Origin: Thalassia testudinum
Taxonomy: Eukaryota; Streptophyta; Magnoliopsida; Alismatales; Hydrocharitaceae
Direction: 5' to 3'
Assembly: GCA_037157565.1 (NCBI GenBank)
Contig: JAZHRO010000073.1
Coordinates: 20,900,501 to 20,964,500, forward strand
DNA length: 64,000 nt
This document shows positions 55,841 to 64,000 of the stretch, in pieces. The translations under genes and the position numbers were made by a program. How positions within the stretch are numbered: position 1 is the stretch's first letter; every line of letters begins with the position of its first letter. The notes beneath the pieces were generated by a model, which worked only from the letters and a program-made list of their open reading frames with translations, had not been told where the DNA came from and did not search any database.

Positions 55841-56839
55841 GGGAGAAGCCCAATTCAGCTGGATCTCAATTAAATCCAGCTCACCTTAGCTGGATTCTAA
55901 CTCATTCCATCTCATTCCAACTCATTGTAACTCAACTTAGTTGGTATCAGCTCATCTCAGCTCCATTTAGTTCACCTCAGCTAGATGGAAACTCAACTCA
56001 GCTCCTCCCAACTCCATCTAGCTCATGGAAGCTCTACTTGACTAGGGTTAGTTACTACCACCAACTAGCTAAGCCTAGTCAGTTGAAGAAGTTCTCAACC
56101 AACTCAGGCTAGCTCAACTCCAGCTCTCGAAGACTCAACTCAACTCAACCTGGTTGAGCTTGGCTACTTGACCTAAGCTACTCTAACCATAGTGTCTTCG
56201 GGAAGACCAGCTTCAACTCAACTCAACTCAGATTAGAAGAAACCAGTTCAACTCAACTTGGTTTAGTAGCTAGCAAAGAACTAGCTAGCTAAGCTAGCTA
56301 TGGAGCTCAACTACAGCTCTCATCAGCAACAGACAACTCCAAGGAGCTTCATTGCAACTCTTTCTCAGATTCTCCTCAAAAAACCCTAATTTCTCTACTC
56401 TTCCACTACTCTACTAGCTAAGCTAGCTTAGCTAGCTTAGATTAGGTCAACCTCCCCTATTATCCACCTAGCTAGCTCCACCAAATAGCCCTACCTAAAG
56501 TCCACTTAAGCTACCTATTCCTACTCCTTTTTGGTGCCACCTTGTAGCCACCTCTTCACCCCATATCCACCACCAACTTGGCACCAACCCATCTTAACTA
56601 CCCCCTATTTTGGCACCGAAACAAGGGGTCATCGTAGCCCTACACATCACCACACCACCGCATCTAGCCCTCCCTTTTCCCTCCAAAACTCTCCCCTTCT
56701 AGAAACCACAAACTTGGTGTCTCTTCATGGTGGGCATCCACCAAAGGACACCAACACCACCATAACCACCCACCTAGGCACCCTGATGGATAAGACGTCA
56801 ACAATCATAAGAAAGCGCTATTAACGAGTTTTTGTGATA
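55841..56839. other. Low-complexity tract and non-coding flank right of the LINE
   Basis: From 55850 to about 56500 the sequence is made of degenerate ctcaactcagct and tagctagctaag units on the + strand (for example 56273-56310 and 56415-56445). From 56500 to 56839 it is C/A-rich with ccacc runs. Two ORFs (55837-56112, 56531-56824) are by-products of this bias. If the primer-like site at 56840 is real, this is the leader of another minus-strand element. Confidence 0.5.
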
Positions 56840-58452
56840 GGCAACGACACCAAAAATATGATCGTCAACCTTCGATTTGCAATAAAAATGGTGTTTAAAG
56901 TGTCATTGTTGTAGTATATGTCACAAAATGCAAACCGATGTCACGTTAATTTTATTTATTTACAATTTTTACTGGTTTGTTTCCAAGTCATTCACTGGGT
57001 GACAGTTATTGATATACATCACTCTCTAAGTCTAAAAACATTCTTTTATTCCAAAAATGTTGATTTTATTTACAAAATGAATGAATGAATTAATGAATGA
57101 AAGAATTGGATTAATTATTTACAAAAGAATCAATTAAACAGTGTTACAAAGCCTGAAAACATATCTACACAAACAAACATTAAAAACTATATATAATTAC
57201 TCTATATTAGTTATATACAGCGGTATAAGTAATACCTAAGTATAGGTACAAAAATAGCTAATAATATATACCATACTAAATTATATTAACATAATAATAT
57301 CTATAGTAACATATATTGCATGTACAGTAACATCTATCTACGTCAGTAAAACCTTAGTAAACTATATACATAACCTAGGGCAAAAACTACTATCTATACT
57401 GACATATATATACATAAACAGTGACAGACATATATGTCAGTAAAGCTCTTAGTGTTATTTATATACTACTTATTTTACACATATATACTATATAATATAT
57501 ATTACAGTATACGTTATTTATTTATATACATATACTTATTTAATTACACTATGTATATACATATATACTATATACTTATACTTTACATGTATATATATAT
57601 ACACACTCACACAATACAACACACACAGGCAAACACTCAACACTTAGCTGCTCAGCGGCTTCTCCTTTCTTCTGTCTTCCTCTCTAACACTTAGTCAAAT
57701 TAGAACCTCTCTCACACACAACCGGTTCACTGTGCCTCAACCCAAAAATTGGGTTTATAATGGGTGGGCTGGCACATTTTCGTGAGATACACAGCACCTC
57801 GAAAGGTAGGACTAGAACACTACTAGTGAGCCAGCCCTAGCTATGTTTAGGTGTATTTATATCCAATTTTAGGCTTGTTATTAGGCCCACACAGGCCTAG
57901 CATAGTGCACAGCCCCCGACCCATGCACTATTCAAGTATTCATCAGTATCGCATAGTTTGCTCAGTGGAGAAAGGAGAGGGTATGGGTTTTTGGTGCCGG
58001 GCACCTTGACGACTGAGAGGCCGCTATCATAAATGCCTTATATACCACATTGAGCGGTCCTCGCCACATGATGTGGCACTATTCTGAGCTCCCTCTCAGT
58101 GCCAAATTGGCTTTACTGTGCGTGCGAATTTCATGTCTTTGGCCCTTGATTTGAGGGCCATAAATTAGTGTAAATTAAAATTAAACTATATCATTATAAA
58201 GCCCTTATATAGTGCTACATGATTATGTAATTAGTTTACATAAATAAGTTATTTACCTATATAATAAAATTGGCTAAATTTTTCTGTTTATACATGTTAA
58301 ATTAGTTGTTAATTCATTAATTAATGTATAAATTAGTGACTTAATTACTAAATTGACTTTATACAGAGTTAATATACAAAATAAATTATTTAAAACACAT
58401 TTTATTATATTTTATAAACTTTATTTTAATTTACATATAATTAAATATATGT
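56840..58452 (-). repeat. Probable LTR start next to a degenerate primer site, then AT-rich DNA
   Basis: The plus strand ggcaacgacacca (56840-56852) is a changed form of the tRNA-Asp primer site seen at 39981-39998. It is followed by tgatcgtcaacc at 56859 as a possible LTR start and by ccaagtcattcactgggtgac near 56983, comparable to the U5 block of R-3. A minus TATA-like element (plus gtttataatggg) lies near 57757. The right end is not found. 57180-57610 is AT-rich with (AT)n microsatellite. Element identity is inferred. Confidence 0.4.
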
Positions 58453-58739
58453 TAATCTATAAATAGGGGTCAGGGGTAGCACAGTTGGTGTGCCCGCTCC
58501 CTGTGCGGGGTGCGCGGGTTCGATCCCCCGTGACATGCCCAATCGCACATAGTGTCCTCATGGGGGAACGCATCACTGATGTTGTCCCCACCTCGACTCG
58601 ACGTCGGAGAGTGGCCATGGCTAAGATCACGGAGGTGCTCCGTGGCAAGCGAGAAATTCGGGGCCCTCGGGGGGAGTGGGTTCTCCCCCCTCCCTCCCTT
58701 ATTTAAAGTTGTTTCAAAAAAATAAATAATCTATAAATA
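58453..58739 (+). mobile_element. tRNA-derived SINE with 13-bp target duplication
   Basis: The body 58466-58726 (261 bp) lies between identical 13-mers taatctataaata (58453-58465 and 58727-58739). It has an A box TAGCACAGTTGG (58477-58488) and a B box GGTTCGATCCC (58517-58527), as in tRNA-headed SINEs. A GC-rich body follows, ending in an A-rich tail (caaaaaaataaa). It contrasts strongly with the AT-rich surroundings. It has no coding capacity and would be mobilised by a LINE; the window's own LINE is not shown to be the partner. The ORFs over it are shadows. Confidence 0.93.
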
Positions 58740-59378
58740 CTATAGTACATTATAAATACAGTAGAAATAAGTTGAAAATACTTAATATAATATAATACAA
58801 ATATACAACATAATTTACTTTAGTATTAACTTAAATTACTAATTTATTTTATTTTAAGTTAATAATATACTTAACTTAATAACTTAATTATTTACTGTAA
58901 ATATATAATTAAATCAATTTATAGGTATTATATAGTACATAATATATATATAAATATGTATGTACAGTATGGGATATAAATATGTACATATAGATAGGTT
59001 TATAGAATTACTTACTTTATTATAAATTTAAGTTAATATAAACTAATAGATAATAGTACAATAATATTATATATAAAATAAATTATTCTAAATACTTAGT
59101 TTAATACATAGAATATAGATATAAGTTATACATAGATATTTTGTGCATATTATACAATTTACATATATAGCTTAGGTTTAATTAATATATACAAGTATAT
59201 ACATAATATATAAGGTATTTTTTGGGTATTTTTAAAGTTTTTCTGATTTTTATAGGTTTAGTAGAGGTAGGGGATGAGAGAGAAAGGGTGAGATGAGAGA
59301 GAGATAATTATTTTTGGTGTTTTTCATGTTTAGTTCTTTTATTAAGTGCTAAGGTAGACTGAACCATCAGCTAGTATG
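58740..59378. other. AT-rich non-coding DNA
   Basis: Mostly A/T with many ata and taa steps, and a short GA-rich patch (59265-59310). I see no gene, no terminal repeats and no duplications here. Confidence 0.6.
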
Positions 59379-60991
59379 TGTTAGTTCAACTACTCATATA
59401 TAATATTTTGATGATTTTAGAAAATAAAGAAAATGAAATAAAAAAAATAAGCGTAACATATTGTTTCTCTCTGTAATAACATAATTGCAGGTTTCATAAA
59501 GTTTTTCAAGACAGGAGATTAAAAGCGCGAAGACAAGTAGCATAAGTATTAGGTCATAAGCTTTTTCATGTAAACTTCCAAAGGTTGTAATTGTCATTTT
59601 ATTTGAGTCTAGAAATGTTGTAAAGGATCCCCAAACATAACCTATAAATAGCTAACTTAGGCTCTCTACACTTAGGATAAATTAGAAACAAAAACCTAAC
59701 ACTAAGACTCTTATCAGACATCTAGAACAATGTCAGACATCTGATTTTCAACTTTAAGACGTCTAACTTCCTATAGTTCATCCTTCAACTTTTGTCTTCA
59801 TGAACATTAGTTGAAGAACTCTTCTATCAGACGTCCATAACCTCATCCAGACGTTTGATACTTTACCTGGATGTCCTCAGACTAACCGTTAGACTAAGCA
59901 CCTATCTTCGTAGGCAAAAATGTATTTCCAGACATCTGGACACACTTCCAGACGTCTACCTTTCGACCGTTGCCCATGTATTTCTATGCGTATCTCATTA
60001 CGACCATAAAATCTTTTGTCAGAAATCGTAGCGAAGTCTTTTTTTGGTTTCCAAACGTCTGGTGATTCCTTCAGATGTCCATAACGACGTCTAATCCTTT
60101 AAATCTAGAACCCTGTTTGGATCTGATGGAAACAGGAACGAATCCACCCTTTATTAGATGTCCAATAACCTAATCAGAAGTCTTATGTGAAAATATCAAA
60201 CGTCCTTCTTTCGATCCAATAGAGTCAGTTTAGGATGGCCTACAGTATTAGACGACCAAAATTATAATCAGACATCCTATAAGACGTCTGATCCTAAAAT
60301 TAGACATCTGATATTGCTGTCAGACTCATCATTACCCTGATTTGTGGTGGATTTCGTCCTAATCTCTTGGGATTTGTCTCCAATGGCTAGGAGAACTCTC
60401 CCAAGTGTTCTTAAAGGTTCCAAACTTGCCTATAAATAGACTACAACTCCTCTTAGGCAAAACACACCTCTTGAGATACAATTCCCTTAGAAAAATCACT
60501 TGCTCACTACTCTAAGCTTCATCTTGCCCTTGGGCTGTGCCAACACTGATTAAAGGGCAAATCCATACTCCCGGCTCACTCCGTTCTGCAAATCCTCAGG
60601 GAGTTCTTTTTATGCTTAGTAGATAAGAAAGTAATTAAAGTATTGAAGTGCTCTATAGGTGTTATTTTACTTCTCATTTTTGTACTTTGGGTATCCGGCC
60701 TGTCGGGTCCCCGTCTCTTCATTTTGAAGGGAGAAACCTCCGTTTAGGGATCGGAGGTGGGATTTGTAATTGAGGTACACTACCTTCGCTTAAGTAGTGT
60801 GGTTAGTGGATTGATCACCTTGTGATCGAAAATCCTAAGTCAAGGGATTGGCTTAGGTGGTGGTTTTCACCCATCTCTAGTTTCCACCTAAAAATCCGGT
60901 TCCACCTTTTGTGATTAAATTTTTTGTATTACAATATTTTATAATTTCACTATTCACCCCCCCTCTAGTGCAATTTCAATTTGTTCTACCA
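59379..60991 (+). repeat. Copia-like solo LTR (approximate ends)
   Basis: It starts tgttagttcaa and ends tctacca, giving imperfect termini TGTTAG and CTACCA. The 3' part has ttcaccccccctctagtg (60953-60970), which is characteristic of the U5 end of Ty1/copia SIRE/Tork-type LTRs. Two TATA boxes, cctataaatag, occur near 59640 and 60430, after clusters of GACGTC-like motifs (59720-60310). No tRNA-iMet primer site or polyprotein follows. I could not find a clean duplication, so both ends are provisional. Confidence 0.6.
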
Positions 60992-62049
60992 AGTCGGGAG
61001 TTCAGATTACCTTGAAACTTGGCATACACTTAGAAAAATACATGATCCTACTTAAGACACCTTTATTTCATTTTTTTGAAATTTTTTATGATTTTTATTT
61101 ATTTACAAACCAACCTAATTCTAGGCCTTAAAAGGTGTTGAAAGTGGAATCTAAGGCCTAAAAATGACTCTATGTGCTGAAACAGATATATCAACATTCA
61201 AAGGCATTCAACACATATCATGAAACATGAATGAAAAATTAAACCAAATTTTCATCTCAAATTTCACTGAAATTAAGGTCTGGACAGTTATGCACATTAC
61301 AAAGCAATTCTAGTTAAATTAAAATGCGACTTCAGGACATGCATGCTTGCACATTTCTATTCTATTCATATACACAATTCAGCTTCTTAGATTCTCAATT
61401 CCCAATTCAAATCTAGCCATATCAGTGGCTGACTGAACAACTGCTGCTGTTATCAAGTGGCAACAATTTAGGTTCAACAGCTAATGGTTGCTCAAATGAT
61501 TGATTTGATGTCTTAGCTCAGCTGCTTCAGCAGCTACAAACACCCAGTAGCTGGAAGCTGCTCAAACAAAACTCAGTAGCTCAAATGAGCTACTGCTGTT
61601 GCTATGCTGCAGTCCCGATAAGATTTCATAGATCTGATCAGGACTGAAAATTTTCCTCAATGTTGGACTGATACATTTAGATCAGTCCTTTTAATCTATT
61701 TTTTGTCAAACATTAATTTGAGAAATCAAAGTGACTAAGATCTGAAATTCTAAGTTTGAAAACAAAACACCTTTGAAGGCCAATCAAACCATGAAAACAT
61801 AACTCCTTATCCTCACAAATAAACTTCAAGGTGTTTAATAATCACTTTGAATACAGATCACATCAAAATCCAAATTCCCATTTCACGCAATCCCTGTATT
61901 AGATCTTACTCACATTGATCCACCACATTTAAACCTTCAAATCTCAAATTAAAACAAGTAGGCGGTGAAATCAAAATGTTGTTCAAGTGGCTATCAATTT
62001 AGGTTTGGTAAGATGATCTGATCATCTATTCTTTCTACACACCACTAAT
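60992..62049. other. Non-coding DNA, probably old retrotransposon internal sequence
   Basis: It has gaaacttggcatacacttag near 61012 and T-rich stretches comparable to the R-3 leader, and an agctgctcaaac-type patch (61500-61600). No conserved domain is readable in any frame. Confidence 0.4.
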
Positions 62050-63710
62050 TGTTGTTAAGAGAGAGTGAGCAAACCTATAAAGACTCTTAGGTCATCGTGA
62101 GGACCTCAATTCCATGCAATGGATTTTCCTTGGTCCTTACTACCTAGAAAATAGTAAGCATCATTCTAATCAGGTAAAAACTCACCTAAGAAAGAAAGTC
62201 ACATCAAATTAGCTTAGAATCATCGTAATTAACCTAATTGACTCAAAACAAACTCAATTTTCTTTATTAAAGCCATTTAAGGTCAAATTGATCAAAATCT
62301 TGCAATTATGCATGAAATCCAAAATCAAGTCAATCAAGTAAACTAGTTCACTTCAAAATTAGATTATAGGTCCTTGTGAATTTATGGAGTAAATGGGAGA
62401 TCCCCCAATGGAATTTAGGTGCTAATTTTAGATCTAGGAACCAAGATTCCCAGATCTGAATTAGGCCCTGATGAAAGGGTGATCAGTGATTAAAATGTGA
62501 GAATATCAGAGAAAATGGATTATGGGATGGGGAGGGAGATCAGTGAATTGATGCGAGAATGCGAGAAAAACTCCTCTCTGATCTGAATTGATCAGAAAGT
62601 TCGAATCGAATCTAATCTATCTACTCCTATCCTAAACTAATAAACCAGTGAATTTCATCATCTAATCTACTCCCAAGCTAATCTAATTACACTAACTACA
62701 CTAAAACTAATCTAGAAAGTAGGAAAACTACACTAAGAAAGCAGTAGATCTAGCTAATAGATGAAGGAGGTGTCCAAGAGCCAACAGACGACAGTTAGAG
62801 GGGATCGACAGAGGGAGAAGGACCTGCTCTATCATCGCAGGTGAGGAAAGGAGGTGAAAGGCTGAGGGGATGGATGAAGGGAACCACTCGGGAGAGGGTG
62901 AGATTCTTTGTGCATGACACCAAGGAGGTCCTTAAGTAGCTTAGGTAGTGAGTCAGTGCACCGCGAGGTGAGAGTATGCGATTAGGTCACCGACGGTAGG
63001 ATGTGGTTACGAGGAGCGTGGGAAGTTTCAATCCAAAGAACAGTCGTCGGATGAGATCTGGAGGGGATGGTAAGCACACGTGCGAAGTCACGAGACACTT
63101 TGATTCGAAATCAACCCTAGGATCGAGGATACATGGGATCAATGGCTGAGATGGGTTGAGTTCATGCGGGTGAACAGTGTCGCACCTGCAGGTCTTTTGG
63201 TGGAATTGCAAGGAGACCCTTAAGGGCGAAGGGGTAGAAAAATAGCTCAAAGGCCCATTAATGGCGAGAAACACTTGCAATGTGCTCCTTGAAATTTTCA
63301 AATAGTTTCCTGTCATCTATCAATGAGGTCCTTGGAGATTTCAATTGTGAAAACATGTATATGTACTAAGGACCTATATGTAAAACTATAAATGCAAGGT
63401 CCTAGTGATGTCCAAATGCCACCAAGTTTTTAATGAAGCCCAATTGAACATTTTAGAAGTTGATTTCACTTTTGATTTGAAGTTTTGAACCCAAATGTGT
63501 GTTCAATTTGCAATTGGATCATCAATTTTCATTAATGAATAGAATATCTCATTTTATGACCCAATTTTGCATTTTTAGCACAAATTAGATATTTTAGGCC
63601 ATTTCCTCTATTTCCCACACTTAACCTATTTCATGTGTTAATTCTATAGTGTTTAACCTACTTTCTAGCTTAAATTGGGCATTTTAGCTATGATGAGCCA
63701 CACCTCATCA
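62050..63710 (-). repeat. LTR of the R superfamily (right end firm, left end tentative)
   Basis: The right end at 63710 is the hairpin tgatgagccacacctcatca (63691-63710), the same type of LTR 5' terminus as in S3 and R-3, here on the minus strand. Inside are a block near 62084-62120 resembling the U5 block, an aagtaggaaaactacactaag stretch (62718) comparable with 18630 of R-1, and a degenerate TATA area near 62930. No polypurine tract follows at 63711, so this is a 5' or solo LTR. The start at tgttgttaag (62050) is a guess. The minus ORF 62987-63316 is not supported. Confidence 0.5.
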
Positions 63711-64000
63711 CATCCTTAAAGGTGGTGCCATCCATCCTAGCCATCCAACCCTTAACTACCACCCATCAACACATCCTAGCCCTCCATCTAGATCCCACGC
63801 CAATCCCCCCTTCCCTTCCTATATAAAACCCCTTCTACCACCTAAAAAAAACCAACCTTTGGCTACATTATTTCCTAGTTACGTCTACCTATATCAACAT
63901 CCAAAGGAGGAGCTAAGGAGGAGATTAAGGGAGCAAACCTTGCTCCCTTGGTGCCTACTTCTTCTTCAACCTACCTTGGACAAGCCAAGGTGTTCTTCAC
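63711..64000 (+). promoter_or_regulatory. Promoter-like stretch with TATA box at the right edge
   Basis: CTATATAAAACCCC at 63820-63833 is a strong TATA box on the + strand. Downstream a 10-bp perfect inverted repeat, aagggagcaa (63927-63936) and ttgctccctt (63940-63949), has a 3-base loop, and a second one, ccttgg/ccaagg, lies near 63973-63990. This could be an LTR U3/R junction or a gene start; the window ends before any coding sequence. Confidence 0.5.

Noticed and set aside
55850..56450. Possible satellite or CRISPR-like array
   Set aside because: Units are degenerate, irregularly spaced and of low complexity; CRISPR arrays are not expected in plant nuclear DNA.
57910..57935. cagcccccgacccatgc as a polypurine tract closing an LTR from 56859
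   Set aside because: An LTR with a primer site on its left should have flank, not a polypurine tract, on its right; the match is probably chance.
58457..58706. ORFs on both strands over the SINE
   Set aside because: The segment is a tRNA-derived SINE with target duplications.
62987..63316. 109-codon minus ORF
   Set aside because: No recognisable motif; lies inside an LTR-like region.
1..64000. Endogenous pararetrovirus or other viral insertion
   Set aside because: No movement protein, coat protein or caulimovirid-type RT arrangement; all RT sequences fit gypsy or LINE.

Overview
The window is transposable-element DNA from a plant nuclear genome, most likely a large-genome flowering plant. 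I see no host gene, rRNA or functional tRNA gene. The evidence is: Ty3/gypsy polyproteins with a chromodomain, Athila-type gag-protease, long LTRs primed by tRNA-Asp or tRNA-iMet, a plant L1-type LINE with zf-RVT, a tRNA-derived SINE, and a plant snRNA-type promoter element inside an LTR. The species cannot be named from this sequence.

The layout is a nested stack that can be peeled apart because most insertions keep their 5-bp target duplications. The outer host is H, an Athila-like gag-protease element on the + strand (from at least 20359 to about 50466, with its 3' LTR starting near 50469). R-1 (minus strand, from before base 1 to 20358) lies on its left side. R-1's left LTR is split by a chromodomain gypsy element, Tek (129-13421, minus), whose pol is split in turn by a solo LTR (5135-7974). 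R-2 (22831-48271, minus, duplication cagac) sits inside H's protease. R-2 contains solo LTR S1 (24979-28939, duplication ctagg), which itself holds solo LTR S2 (26126-27510, duplication cccca). It also contains the complete element R-3 (32540-42163, duplication aagct) and solo LTR S3 (42586-46704, duplication attag). A full-length LINE (50683-55822, 18-bp duplication) lies right of H's polypurine tract.

Right of the LINE come a low-complexity tract (55841-56500), the start of another minus LTR next to a degenerate primer site (about 56840 onward), AT-rich DNA, a SINE with 13-bp duplications (58466-58726), a copia-like solo LTR (about 59379-60991), another minus LTR ending at 63710, and a TATA-bearing stretch at the right edge.

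R-1, R-2 and R-3 have LTRs, a tRNA-Asp primer site and polypurine tracts but no gag or pol. Instead they carry a sense-strand reading frame of unknown function, intact in R-2 (436 codons). They must depend on an autonomous Athila/TAT-type relative. Further structure that standard annotation misses: LTRs of this superfamily begin with a short perfect hairpin (TGAT...ATCA, usually 17 nt), three LTR types carry a tRNA-like cassette upstream of the TATA box, a second polypurine tract is conserved, R-3 has a six-fold exact 10-mer repeat, and GACGTC-centred motifs recur in unrelated LTR families.
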